In this document: piece by piece, positions 10,237-18,830 of the stretch | How the letters are laid out: each line of letters begins with the position of its first letter | How positions within the stretch are numbered: position 1 is the stretch's first letter | NCBI GenBank assembly: GCA_030528155.1 | Contig: JAUMZL010000013.1 | Coordinates: 1-60,132, forward strand | DNA from: Aerococcus sp. | GTDB taxonomy: Bacteria > Bacillota > Bacilli > Lactobacillales > Aerococcaceae | Length of the DNA: 60,132 nt | Direction of reading: 5' to 3' | The notes under the pieces: generated by a model | What the model saw: only the letters and a program-made list of their open reading frames with translations | Database searches by the model: none | Told to the model about the DNA's origin: nothing | Position numbers and translations under genes: made by a program

Positions 10237-11685
10237 ATGGCCTTTGACTTAATCCAGTTTACCGATCAATTGCGCTATCTGCCTTATCGCGATTGGTCAA
10301 AGGAGTACCAACAAAAATTAGTAGAAAAGGTAGCCACGTCCCCCTGGCGAGCGATGTATCATACGGAAACCCCCACCGGATTGTTGAATGATCCCAATGG
10401 TTTTAGCTATTTCAATGGAGAATGGCAATTATTCTATCAATATTATCCGTTTGGACCGGTACATGGACTCAAATCATGGTTTAGACTTACGAGCGAGGAT
10501 TTATTTCACTGGGAGCGCCAAGGAATTGCGTTAGAGGCAGATACAGCCTTTGATTCGCATGGGGCCTATTCGGGATCAGCAATCGCTACGGATAAGGGGC
10601 TATTTGCTTTCTATACGGGGAATGTGCGTGACAAGGATTGGGAGCGCACGCCTTATCAAAATGGGGCGTGGATGGATACCAATGGACGCATAGAAAAGCT
10701 TGAAAAGCCATTAATTACCCCACCGGATTTTGTGACAGATCATTTTCGTGACCCTAATATTTTTTACTATGAAGGGGTTTATTATGCCTTATTTGGGGCG
10801 CAGCTCAAAGAAACGTTAAAAGGGGCTATCTTGTTGTACCGCTGTGAAGTAGATACATTGGATGATTGGCGTTATATTGGCAAGTTAGACATTGGAGAGA
10901 CAGAATTAGGCTACATGGTCGAGTGTCCAGCGATCACCTTTGTGGATAACCATCCGGTATTGCTGTTTTGTCCGCAGGGGTTACCCAAAGCAATTGATGA
11001 TTACCAGAATATCTATCCTAATAAATATATTGTGGGAGACGCGTTTGATCCAGACAATGTGCGCATTGTGAATCCGTCTGCCATGAGAAATATCGATGAA
11101 GGATTTGACTATTATGCCGCGACAACGGCGAATGGGGCACATGACGAGGCACTGACAGTGGCTTGGATTGGGCTGCCGGAAATTGCCTATCCGACCGATG
11201 ATTATGGCTATCAAGGCGCGCTAACGATGGTGCGAGAACTATCACTAAAGGAGGGGCAGTTGTATCAAACCCCGATTATTCCTAAAACAACCTTAGGCGA
11301 AGAAATAGTGATCAAAGATAAAGGCGATTTAGGACACAACCATTATCATTTATCCTCAAGCATCTCTTTTGGAGAAAAGACAACGCTACGTTTCTTTACA
11401 GGAGCAGAGGATAATCAGGCTCTCACCTTGACGATTGAAGAAAATGGAGCAGTGACCTTGGATCGTTCAAAAACGCCTGACTCGGTGGGAGAAGACTATG
11501 GGGTGTCGCGGACAACTCGCTTAAGAGAGCAGGAATATATCCAGATAGATGCTTATATCGATGAAAGTATTATTGAAATTTTCTTCAACCAGGGAGAAAA
11601 AGTCATGACCGCTCGCTACTTCCCGAAAAAAGGCCATACTGGAGTGGAAGTTGCGAATGCTAAAATTCGTGAAATTAAGCGGTAA
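10237..11685 (+). CDS. scrB: Sucrose-6-phosphate hydrolase, GH32
   Basis: The enzyme splits sucrose-6-phosphate from the PTS into glucose-6-phosphate and fructose. GH32 motifs are complete: NDPNG with nucleophile D52, FRDPN with D172 (transition-state stabiliser), and MVECPA with acid/base E229. The five-bladed propeller is followed by a C-terminal beta-sandwich. The start is ATG 10237, preceded by AAGGAGAG at 10223-10230; an upstream in-frame ATG lies within the promoter. The 482-aa length is normal. Fructose made here fits the fructokinase at 53842. Confidence 0.94.
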   Translation: MAFDLIQFTDQLRYLPYRDWSKEYQQKLVEKVATSPWRAMYHTETPTGLLNDPNGFSYFNGEWQLFYQYYPFGPVHGLKSWFRLTSEDLFHWERQGIALEADTAFDSHGAYSGSAIATDKGLFAFYTGNVRDKDWERTPYQNGAWMDTNGRIEKLEKPLITPPDFVTDHFRDPNIFYYEGVYYALFGAQLKETLKGAILLYRCEVDTLDDWRYIGKLDIGETELGYMVECPAITFVDNHPVLLFCPQGLPKAIDDYQNIYPNKYIVGDAFDPDNVRIVNPSAMRNIDEGFDYYAATTANGAHDEALTVAWIGLPEIAYPTDDYGYQGALTMVRELSLKEGQLYQTPIIPKTTLGEEIVIKDKGDLGHNHYHLSSSISFGEKTTLRFFTGAEDNQALTLTIEENGAVTLDRSKTPDSVGEDYGVSRTTRLREQEYIQIDAYIDESIIEIFFNQGEKVMTARYFPKKGHTGVEVANAKIREIKR

Positions 11686-11741
11686 ATCTCCTGGGCACGT
11701 GGTAGGATAGAAGGAAGAACAGGAGAAGGAAGTCGAAGACA

Positions 11742-12725
11742 GTGGGGAAACGAGCAAAATTAAGTGATGTGGCAGAACGGGCAGGGGTGAGTCCGACAAC
11801 GGTTAGTCGGGTTATCAATCATAAAGGCTATCTATCAGAAAAAACCATTGCCCGTGTAGAAGCGGCAATGGCGGAATTGCATTATCAGCCGAATCATTTG
11901 GCCCGCTCATTGCAGGGCAAGGCCACAAAGCTGATTGGGTTGGTATTTCCATCGTTGGAGAATGTCTTTTACGCCGAATTGATCAATCAGCTGGAACAAT
12001 CACTCGCCAAACGCGGGTACCATTCCTTTCTCACCATCAGTGAGTACAATGGGGACAAGGAACGGGACTCGATTGGCATGCTTTTGGCCAACCAAGTGGA
12101 TGGTATGATCGTTGGGGCGCACCAACTCACCGAAAAAGACTATGGAGCGATTCATGCGCCCATCGTGAGTTTTGACCGCTACCTGGGGGAAAATATTCCC
12201 ATTGTCTCGAGCGATAATTATGCGGGCGGCAGGTTAGCGACACGCCAACTACTGCAACATCATCCTAAAAAAATAGTGATGATTACCGGAAACAACGATC
12301 CGCAATCCCCAACCTATCAACGCTTCCAAGGCTATCGAGATGAAATGGCGGCTGCTAATCGGGACGCGGTGTGGTTTTCCATGGCGGATGCGAAGACACC
12401 ACTGCAGAAGCAATTAAAGCTGAAACACTTATTGACGACACAAGAAATTGACGGCTTATTCTGTTCTGATGATATGACAGCGCTGCTCGTTTTCAATGTA
12501 TGTGAAGAATTGGGTTGGCAAATTCCTACTGATTTGAAATTAGTTGGGTATGATGGCACCCACTTTATCAAGCACTATATGCCGAAACTTACCACCATCA
12601 AACAACCACTTGAAGATATGGCAGAATTAATGGTAGAGCTGTTGCTTGCGCGTATCAATGATGAGCCGTTAACCGATAAACGCTATGTGCTTCCTATTTC
12701 ATTACTAGATGGGAAGTCGTGCTAA
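11742..12725 (+). CDS. scrR: LacI-family sucrose operon repressor (GTG start)
   Basis: A 327-aa LacI/GalR regulator: the N-terminal helix-turn-helix (KLSDVAERAGVSPTTVSRVIN, about residues 6-26) and hinge (~50-60) are followed by a periplasmic-binding-protein-like effector domain. It starts at GTG 11742 with AGGAGAAGG upstream, 56 bases after scrB, so it is probably co-transcribed. Its likely sites are the TGTCAAACGTTTGACA palindrome and the half-site between scrA and scrB. Effector identity is inferred. Confidence 0.88.
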   Translation: MGKRAKLSDVAERAGVSPTTVSRVINHKGYLSEKTIARVEAAMAELHYQPNHLARSLQGKATKLIGLVFPSLENVFYAELINQLEQSLAKRGYHSFLTISEYNGDKERDSIGMLLANQVDGMIVGAHQLTEKDYGAIHAPIVSFDRYLGENIPIVSSDNYAGGRLATRQLLQHHPKKIVMITGNNDPQSPTYQRFQGYRDEMAAANRDAVWFSMADAKTPLQKQLKLKHLLTTQEIDGLFCSDDMTALLVFNVCEELGWQIPTDLKLVGYDGTHFIKHYMPKLTTIKQPLEDMAELMVELLLARINDEPLTDKRYVLPISLLDGKSC

Positions 12726-12748
12726 GAAAAATGAAATAAAAGTGGTAA

Positions 12749-12828
12749 AGCAGCATAGGTAGTTTCTTGCTCTCAATCTTTTAAAGAAATGAGAGAATCT
12801 AGGAATTATCTATGCTGTCTTTATTTTC
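12749..12828 (+). terminator. Long hairpin terminator after scrR
   Basis: CAGCATAGGTAG (from 12751) pairs with the sequence before 12818 (CTATGCTG), enclosing an inner CTCTCA/TGAGAG stem, followed by a T-rich tail (TCTTTATTTTCCC). Confidence 0.7.
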
Positions 12829-12892
12829 CCTCCCCACATCGTTCAGTTTTTATAAAAATTTAATAGCAGGAACCGTATTCATATCGGGGATT

Positions 12893-12901
12893 TGGTATAA
12901 T
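12893..12901 (+). promoter_or_regulatory. Extended -10 promoter for the acyltransferase gene
   Basis: TGGTATAAT is an extended -10 element 36 bases before the start codon. The matching -35 region is weak, normal for extended -10 promoters. Confidence 0.65.
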
Positions 12902-12936
12902 AGAGCGCATAATCTAGTGAAGGAGTCGCGCTAAGA

Positions 12937-14958
12937 ATGAAGCGAAAATATTATGGGCAATTGGATGCTATTCGTCTGATTGCGATGTTAGCCATTATCT
13001 GTTATCACTATTTTAAACACACGATCACCGGAGGCTTTCTTGGCGTTGATTTATTCTTGTTAATGTCAGGGATATTATTAACCAGTCATTTAGAGCAGGA
13101 TTACCTCTCGGGTCGAAAAGTCAATTGGCTGATTCGCTTTTTTAAACGGATCAGTAAATTATTCTGGCCAATGTTAGCGGTGATTTTAATTTGTTTGAGT
13201 GTACTTGTGTTATTTAAATTGGATTTACTGACAAATTTACGCAGCGGGGTTTGGAGTAGTCTGCTATTTGTTGCAAACTGGCAACAGATTCTCAGTGGGG
13301 GATCGTATTTTGCCAATTTCCTGCATCCCTCGATTGTCACCCATCTGTGGTATTTGGCGGTGTACGCTCAGTTAATGTTACTGGTCGAACTGTTCTATGC
13401 TTATTGCCGTCGCTTTTTCAAGAATTCTCGGCAAACGGGGCTGTTCTTTTTGGGACTGAGTATTGTCAGTGCCATTATCATGGCGTTGTTGTTCTCGCCG
13501 GGACAGGACCCAACGCGCGTCTACTACGGCACGGACACGCGATTCTTTAGTTTCGGATTAGGTGCGGCAGCTGTGCTGTTGTTGCATCCTATTCCGCGCT
13601 TGATTCGCAAACGCAAACGTCATCTTGGCAGTGCCCTGCGCGAAGAGAAAACACCAGAAATGCCAATGGAACGAGGAAAAATGCAACGCGTAACGGGGGC
13701 TTTTCAATTCCTCAATCATTGGGTGATTGACTTGTTAGGGGTGGTCACCCTTGGTATCAGTGGCGTTTTGATGTTTGTACTGACAGACAGCAGTCCTCTC
13801 ACTTACTATGGCGGGATATTCCTATTCAATACTTTGTCCGCCATTGGACTCGTGGCCATTATGCAGAAAAAGAGCTGGTTAGGGCGTCTGTTAAACTTTA
13901 AGCCACTGGTTTGGTTAGGCCAGCGCACCTATCCGATGTTTCTTTGGTACTACCCTATTTACGTCTTGTTATACGCCAGTCTGGACAGCAAATCGTGGAT
14001 TGCGACACATGCGCCATTACAAATCGGATTGATTTTCATTTTAGGCATTCTCACGCATGAACTGCTGATCGAACGGCGCTTGCAGATTCCGCTTTTCATT
14101 CGCCCAAAAGGAGAACCATTGCGTTTATTTGAAGGAGTCCGCCAGTTGAAAGATAAGGCCACCCCAACAGCTGGTAAAATAGGCTTTTGGATATGTATGG
14201 CGATCACCTTCATGGGAATGGTTGCTTTTGCGATTGCACCGGTGGATTCTCAAGCTAAAGCTGAAGAATCAGCAGCAAAAGAGCAACAAGCACAAAACCA
14301 GGAGGCCAATGCGAAACGAGCAAGCGAAAATGCCGCTTTGGAGAAGACGCAGGCATCTGCTGAGAAGAAAGATGAAAAGCCAACCCTATCCGATGAAGGC
14401 AAAGCCTATTATCAGGGACTAGATGAAGCCAGTGCGCAGTATGTGCAAGGATTCAAAGATGAAGAATTAGCCGTTGCCTACCAGTTACCCATCACTTTTG
14501 TAGGAGATTCAATTCTAGTAGGGACGTCAGATGCCGTCTATTCCTTGTTCCCACACGCTATCGTGAGCGCACATGTCGGCATGCAGATGTATGAGGCTAC
14601 GGGAGTTGTTCAATCGCTTGCATCGCAAAATCAGCTGTACAGTAATGTGGTATTGGAGTTGGGCGCAAATGGTCCATTTACTGATGCTCAGTTTAATCAA
14701 TTGCTTGATGCGATTGGGTCTGATAAGCATGTCTATGTGATTAATACCCACGTCGATCGGCAATGGCATGATCAGGTGAACCAAGCGCTTCTAGCAAAGG
14801 CAAAGAATAACGACAAGTTAACGTTGATCGATTGGGACACATTCTATAAGGAGAATGATCATACGACTTGGATGGAACCGGACGGTCTTCACCTGAACAA
14901 AGAAGGGGCGAAGCACTGGATGGCTTTCATCGGGCAACAGATTATTGCGAATTCATAG
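12937..14958 (+). CDS. oatA: OatA-like peptidoglycan O-acetyltransferase
   Basis: The 673-aa protein couples an N-terminal acyltransferase-3 membrane domain (~1-400, about ten to eleven hydrophobic segments, beginning LDAIRLIAMLAIICYHYF) to an extracellular SGNH esterase-like domain (~515-673). A charged, Ala/Glu/Lys-rich linker of ~60 residues joins them. The SGNH residues are visible: GDS with S525, an LGANG block, and D649/H652 in DGLH. Family members O-acetylate MurNAc and give lysozyme resistance. Substrate is inferred from architecture. It is transcribed alone from its own promoter. Confidence 0.85.
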   Translation: MKRKYYGQLDAIRLIAMLAIICYHYFKHTITGGFLGVDLFLLMSGILLTSHLEQDYLSGRKVNWLIRFFKRISKLFWPMLAVILICLSVLVLFKLDLLTNLRSGVWSSLLFVANWQQILSGGSYFANFLHPSIVTHLWYLAVYAQLMLLVELFYAYCRRFFKNSRQTGLFFLGLSIVSAIIMALLFSPGQDPTRVYYGTDTRFFSFGLGAAAVLLLHPIPRLIRKRKRHLGSALREEKTPEMPMERGKMQRVTGAFQFLNHWVIDLLGVVTLGISGVLMFVLTDSSPLTYYGGIFLFNTLSAIGLVAIMQKKSWLGRLLNFKPLVWLGQRTYPMFLWYYPIYVLLYASLDSKSWIATHAPLQIGLIFILGILTHELLIERRLQIPLFIRPKGEPLRLFEGVRQLKDKATPTAGKIGFWICMAITFMGMVAFAIAPVDSQAKAEESAAKEQQAQNQEANAKRASENAALEKTQASAEKKDEKPTLSDEGKAYYQGLDEASAQYVQGFKDEELAVAYQLPITFVGDSILVGTSDAVYSLFPHAIVSAHVGMQMYEATGVVQSLASQNQLYSNVVLELGANGPFTDAQFNQLLDAIGSDKHVYVINTHVDRQWHDQVNQALLAKAKNNDKLTLIDWDTFYKENDHTTWMEPDGLHLNKEGAKHWMAFIGQQIIANS

Positions 14959-14974
14959 CGAACAGCTTTTTTCA

Positions 14975-15003
14975 TTGCATTTAGTAAGCGGATTGGATAC
15001 ACT
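14975..15003 (+). promoter_or_regulatory. Promoter of the FMN riboswitch transcript
   Basis: TTGCAT (14975-14980), a 17-base spacer and TACACT (14998-15003) lie about 15 bases upstream of the riboswitch. Confidence 0.75.
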
Positions 15004-15017
15004 AAAGGCAGTTTAAT

Positions 15018-15131
15018 AGGTCTTCGAGGCAGGGTGAAATTCCCGATCGGCGGTGATAGTCCGCAATTGCGAAAATGCAGGTGAACGGTGGAATTCCGTT
15101 ACCGACTGTATAGTCAGGATGGGAGAAGATG
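15018..15131 (+). promoter_or_regulatory. FMN riboswitch (RFN element)
   Basis: All conserved RFN blocks are present in order: GGCAGGGTGAAATTCCCGA, the CGGCGGT block, a variable arm, GTGGAATTCCGTTACCGAC, and the closing TATAGTCAGGATGGGAGAAGA. The aptamer binds FMN. It is followed by a switching hairpin and a terminator, so FMN should end transcription. RFN elements normally precede rib biosynthesis genes or ribU; here the first downstream gene is ecfA1. Confidence 0.95.
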
Positions 15132-15160
15132 TTTTTGATTGATAATGACAGCAAAAGGTA

Positions 15161-15251
15161 GATTTCTTAGCTTGGCAAAAAGTCCGTTCATAAGAAATCG
15201 AAGAAGTGAAACTTCAAGAGCACTCCACCCATCGCTTGGGTGGAGTTTTTT
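15161..15251 (+). terminator. Expression platform and terminator of the FMN riboswitch
   Basis: A 9-bp hairpin (GATTTCTTA at 15161-15169 with its complement at 15191-15199) precedes a perfect 10-bp terminator stem (15222-15231 with 15237-15246, loop TCGCT) and six T. Transcripts that pass it enter ecfA1 94 bases on. Confidence 0.88.
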
Positions 15252-15344
15252 GTGCGATACGGGGCCTTTAGTCGTGAACATCTATTTTTGGATTTTATTC
15301 CAAAATCGCCACTGCGGCAGCGAATGAGAGAAAGAGGGACAGTA

Positions 15345-16187
15345 ATGGCGAGTCCGATCTTAACGGTCGATCACTTGAATTTTAAATATGACAAAGACGC
15401 CACCAACGAAACACTGAAAGATATTAATTTTTCAATCCAAGCAGAGGAATGGATTGCCGTTATCGGCCACAATGGTTCCGGGAAATCAACGTTAGCAAAG
15501 TTGATTGACGGCCTGTTGGTGGCAGAATCGGGGACGGTAATTGTGGACGGCATAGAGCTGAATGAAGAAACCGTCTGGGACATCCGTCAAAAGATTGGTT
15601 TAGTCTTCCAGAATCCAGATAATCAGTTTGTTGGTGCAACGGTCGAGGACGATGTGGCATTTGGACTGGAGAATGCCGGTATTCCTCACGATGTTATGGT
15701 GGAGCGCGTACAATGGGCGTTGGAGCAGGTTGGTATGAGTGAATACCGCGATAAGGAGCCGGGTAATCTCTCTGGTGGTCAAAAACAACGGGTGGCACTC
15801 GCTGGAGTATTGGCGTTGCAACCGAAGATCATCATTCTCGATGAAGCCATGAGTATGCTGGATCCAGAAGGGCGCAGCGAAGTGATGGCAGTAATCAAAG
15901 AGGTGAAAGAACGCCAACATTTAACTATTATTTCGATTACACACGATATCGATGAGGCGGCATTGGCCGACCGCATTCTCGTGGTGAAGGGCGGTCATCT
16001 GATGGGCAGTGGTACCCCAGCAGACATTTTTAGCTACGGGACGGAATTAATCGACATGGGGTTAGATGTGCCTTTCCCTGAAAAGGTGAAACATGCGCTC
16101 AAAGCGCGAGGATTTGCGGTACCGAAAGAATATCTATCAACAGAAGGGATGGTGGACTGGCTGTGCAAATTGAATTCCACAATGTAG
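15345..16187 (+). CDS. ecfA1: ECF transporter ATPase A1
   Basis: One of two ATP-binding subunits of the energy-coupling factor module that powers vitamin uptake with exchangeable S-components. Walker A (GHNGSGKST) spans residues 41-49; the ABC signature LSGGQKQR and Walker B (IIILDEAMSMLDP, D166/E167) are intact. Start ATG 15345 follows an AAAGAGGG site; a longer frame from 15240 starts in the riboswitch terminator. The 280-aa length is typical. The gene overlaps ecfA2 by 25 bases. Confidence 0.96.
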   Translation: MASPILTVDHLNFKYDKDATNETLKDINFSIQAEEWIAVIGHNGSGKSTLAKLIDGLLVAESGTVIVDGIELNEETVWDIRQKIGLVFQNPDNQFVGATVEDDVAFGLENAGIPHDVMVERVQWALEQVGMSEYRDKEPGNLSGGQKQRVALAGVLALQPKIIILDEAMSMLDPEGRSEVMAVIKEVKERQHLTIISITHDIDEAALADRILVVKGGHLMGSGTPADIFSYGTELIDMGLDVPFPEKVKHALKARGFAVPKEYLSTEGMVDWLCKLNSTM

Positions 16188-17035
16188 GGTTTAAATATGG
16201 CGCGGGTTCAGCGTTTGAACAGGAAGCCCTCCACGCCGTTAATTTTACGATTCCTGATAAGAAATTTACGGCTTTGATTGGTCAAACGGGAAGTGGGAAA
16301 TCAACGGCTGTAAAACACCTCGTCGCCTTACTCAAGCCAACGGTGGGTGAGGTGAAAATTGATCAGTGGACGCTCACCAATACAACCAGCGGACAGACCT
16401 TGCGCGATATTCGTCGTCATGTGGGGATAGTTTTTCAATTTCCTGAATCGCAATTGTTTGAGGAAACGGTCATCAAAGACGTGATGTTTGGCCCGAAAAA
16501 TTACGGGGCGAGTGATGAGGAAGCGTTGGAGATGGCTAAACAAGCACTCAGACAGGTGGGCGTCTCAGAAGAGCTGTGGGAACGAGCACCCTTTGATCTC
16601 TCTGGTGGTCAGATGCGGCGAGTCGCGATCGCTGGGGTGATTGCGATGAAGCCGGAATTATTGATTCTTGATGAACCTACTGCAGGCTTGGATCCCAAAG
16701 GCCGCCAAGAGATGATGGAAATGTTTTACCGCTTGTATCAAGAACAGGCACTAACCGTTGTCTTGGTAACGCATCAGATGAATGATGTGGCGGAGTATGC
16801 CGATCATGTGGTTGTTATGGAACACCACACAGCGATCAAAGAAGGCACTCCTGCTGAAATTTTTGCAGATGAGGAGTGGCTTTCCAATCATCATTTGGGG
16901 TTGCCCGATACAGTGATGTTTGCCAAAGCTTTGGATAGTACGGGCCAAATTCATATGGAAAATAAACCATGGCGCTTTGAAGAGTTTATCGACGCTTTAG
17001 CACAGGCACTAGAAAGCGAGGAAGCGCATGGCTAA
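16163..17035 (+). CDS. ecfA2: ECF transporter ATPase A2
   Basis: The second ATPase of the ECF module, which pairs with EcfA1. Walker A is GQTGSGKST, the signature LSGGQMRR and Walker B LILDEPTAGLDP; 290 aa. It starts at GTG 16163 inside the end of ecfA1, giving the family N-terminus QIEFHNVGFKY. It overlaps ecfT by 8 bases, so the three subunits are translationally coupled. Confidence 0.96.
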   Translation: MQIEFHNVGFKYGAGSAFEQEALHAVNFTIPDKKFTALIGQTGSGKSTAVKHLVALLKPTVGEVKIDQWTLTNTTSGQTLRDIRRHVGIVFQFPESQLFEETVIKDVMFGPKNYGASDEEALEMAKQALRQVGVSEELWERAPFDLSGGQMRRVAIAGVIAMKPELLILDEPTAGLDPKGRQEMMEMFYRLYQEQALTVVLVTHQMNDVAEYADHVVVMEHHTAIKEGTPAEIFADEEWLSNHHLGLPDTVMFAKALDSTGQIHMENKPWRFEEFIDALAQALESEEAHG

Positions 17036-17825
17036 TCAATTAATTTTAGGACGTTATTTACCAGGAAATTCATTGGTACACCGCTTGGATCCACGAATGA
17101 AAATTTTAGCAATGATTTTCATGTTGGCGATCATTTTCTTTGCGAATAATTGGTTGACCAATGTGGTGCTTATTGCTTTTACCTTAGCAATGGTGCTCGC
17201 TACCGGCATTTCATTAAAAGTATTTATTCGTGGGTTAAAACCGATGCTTTTCTTGATCGTATTGACTGTATTGTTACAGGTGTTTTTCACGACAAAAGGT
17301 GCAGTGCTGTTTCGGCTGGGCCCCATTGTTTTAACCACGGGTGGTTTGGAGAATGCGTTCTTCATTTTGATTCGTTTCGTGTTGATTATTTTTATTTCAA
17401 CGGTGTTGACGCTCACTACGTCGCCACTCGATATCACGAATGCGATTGAAAGTTTGTTGGCACCCATCAAAAATATTTTTCCGGTTCATGAGATGGCCTT
17501 GATGTTATCGATCGCGTTGCGCTTTGTTCCGACGTTATTAGATGAGACAGACACTATCATGGACGCCCAGCGCGCGCGGGGAGTGGATTTCTCAGAGGGG
17601 AATATTATGCAACGGGCGAAGTCATTTTTGCCAATCTTGATTCCGCTCTTTATCAGTGCATTTGACCGAGCGTATGATCTCTCAACAGCGATGGAAGCGC
17701 GTGGATATCGTGGCAGCGAAGGGCGGACGAAATACCGTTTGCTCTACTGGCAAAACCTAGATACGGTGATGCTGTTAGGCGTGGTCGTTGTCGGTGCATT
17801 GGTGGTGGGGTTACGCCAATGGTAA
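17028..17825 (+). CDS. ecfT: ECF transporter transmembrane subunit T
   Basis: EcfT is the membrane scaffold linking the ATPases to the substrate-binding S-component. The 265-aa protein has four to five hydrophobic segments and the two coupling-helix motifs with Ala-Arg-Gly (AQRARG and AMEARG) that dock onto the ATPases. It overlaps both neighbours (ecfA2 and truA). Confidence 0.95.
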   Translation: MANQLILGRYLPGNSLVHRLDPRMKILAMIFMLAIIFFANNWLTNVVLIAFTLAMVLATGISLKVFIRGLKPMLFLIVLTVLLQVFFTTKGAVLFRLGPIVLTTGGLENAFFILIRFVLIIFISTVLTLTTSPLDITNAIESLLAPIKNIFPVHEMALMLSIALRFVPTLLDETDTIMDAQRARGVDFSEGNIMQRAKSFLPILIPLFISAFDRAYDLSTAMEARGYRGSEGRTKYRLLYWQNLDTVMLLGVVVVGALVVGLRQW

Positions 17826-18637
17826 TGTCAAGTCAACGTTATCGCGTGACGATCGCTTATGATGGCACACCCTACGCAGGATTTCAGATTCAGCCGAATG
17901 AACCCACCGTTCAAGGCGAAATTGAGCGGGCATTGTTGTTGATGACTAAGGGCACGCCCATTTCGATTGTCGGTTCAGGTCGAACGGATTCTGGAGTACA
18001 TGCGAGTGGTCAGGTGATTCATTTTGATTACCCAAAACCGATGCCAGCTTCGGCGATGGTGCGCGCGCTCAATAGTATCCTTAAACCGAGCGTTCGTGCT
18101 TTAACCGCAGATATTGTCTCTCCGGATTTTCATGCCCGCTACGATACCAAATCCAAGCGTTACCGTTATCGGGTAAATTTAGGCGCGGTGAATCCGCCAT
18201 TTGAGCGCCACTATATGCTGCATCATCCGTACCGTACAGATGTTGAACGGATGGAAGCGGCGTTGCCGGTGTTGTTAGGGACGCATGACTTTGCCAGTTT
18301 TTGCTCAACCAAAACGGACAAGACCGATTTCACGCGGACACTGACAACCGCACGCATTGAGCGGGTACCTAACAGTGACGAGATCCAATTTGTGTTTGAG
18401 GGAAATGGTTTTCTCTACAATATGGTGCGCATTCTAGTGGGGACGAGTCTCCAAATTGGCGATCGATTACGACCGGTAGACGAGTTCGAACGCCTGCTCC
18501 AGGTGAAGGATAGAAATCAAGCAGGGCCAACTGCTGCTGCGCACGGCCTGTATTTGGAACACGTGAGCTACCTGAGTGATAGCGAACGTATCGCCAAACG
18601 GGCGGCCTGGCAAGAACAGTTTGAACAAGAGGAATAA
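17819..18637 (+). CDS. truA: tRNA pseudouridine synthase A
   Basis: TruA converts U38-U40 of tRNA anticodon arms to pseudouridine. The catalytic aspartate is D57 in GRTDSGVHA. I take ATG 17819, about 9 bases after a GGTGGGG site; ATG 17825, which forms a TAATG overlap with the ecfT stop, is equally possible and gives 270 rather than 272 aa. The gene is normal in length and is followed by a terminator, ending the ECF operon. Confidence 0.95.
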   Translation: MVMSSQRYRVTIAYDGTPYAGFQIQPNEPTVQGEIERALLLMTKGTPISIVGSGRTDSGVHASGQVIHFDYPKPMPASAMVRALNSILKPSVRALTADIVSPDFHARYDTKSKRYRYRVNLGAVNPPFERHYMLHHPYRTDVERMEAALPVLLGTHDFASFCSTKTDKTDFTRTLTTARIERVPNSDEIQFVFEGNGFLYNMVRILVGTSLQIGDRLRPVDEFERLLQVKDRNQAGPTAAAHGLYLEHVSYLSDSERIAKRAAWQEQFEQEE

Positions 18638-18642
18638 ACGCG

Positions 18643-18673
18643 AGCTCACCATTGAACTGGTGGGCTTTTTTTA
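18643..18673 (+). terminator. Terminator of the ecf-truA operon
   Basis: GCTCACCA (18644-18651) pairs with TGGTGGGC (18658-18665), followed by seven T. Confidence 0.85.
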
Positions 18674-18770
18674 TTGAAAGGGCGCCGTTAAGCAACAGCT
18701 CTTTAAAGGATTGGGGAATGTAAAGTACGGGTTATTATTTGAAATAGTATGAAAATAACTAACCTGGTAG

Positions 18771-18799
18771 TTGCATTCCCTATCAAATATTGAAATAAT
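18771..18799 (+). promoter_or_regulatory. Promoter for pepF
   Basis: TTGCAT, a 17-base spacer and AATAAT, with a predicted start near 18806, just ahead of the GAGGAG site at 18818. It also argues against the upstream in-frame ATG at 18771. Confidence 0.55.
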
Positions 18800-18830
18800 A
18801 GGACGCAAATACGAGACGAGGAGTGATCAT

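Noticed and set aside
15139-15327. 62-aa frame across the riboswitch terminator
   Set aside because: It overlaps the expression platform and has no ribosome site.
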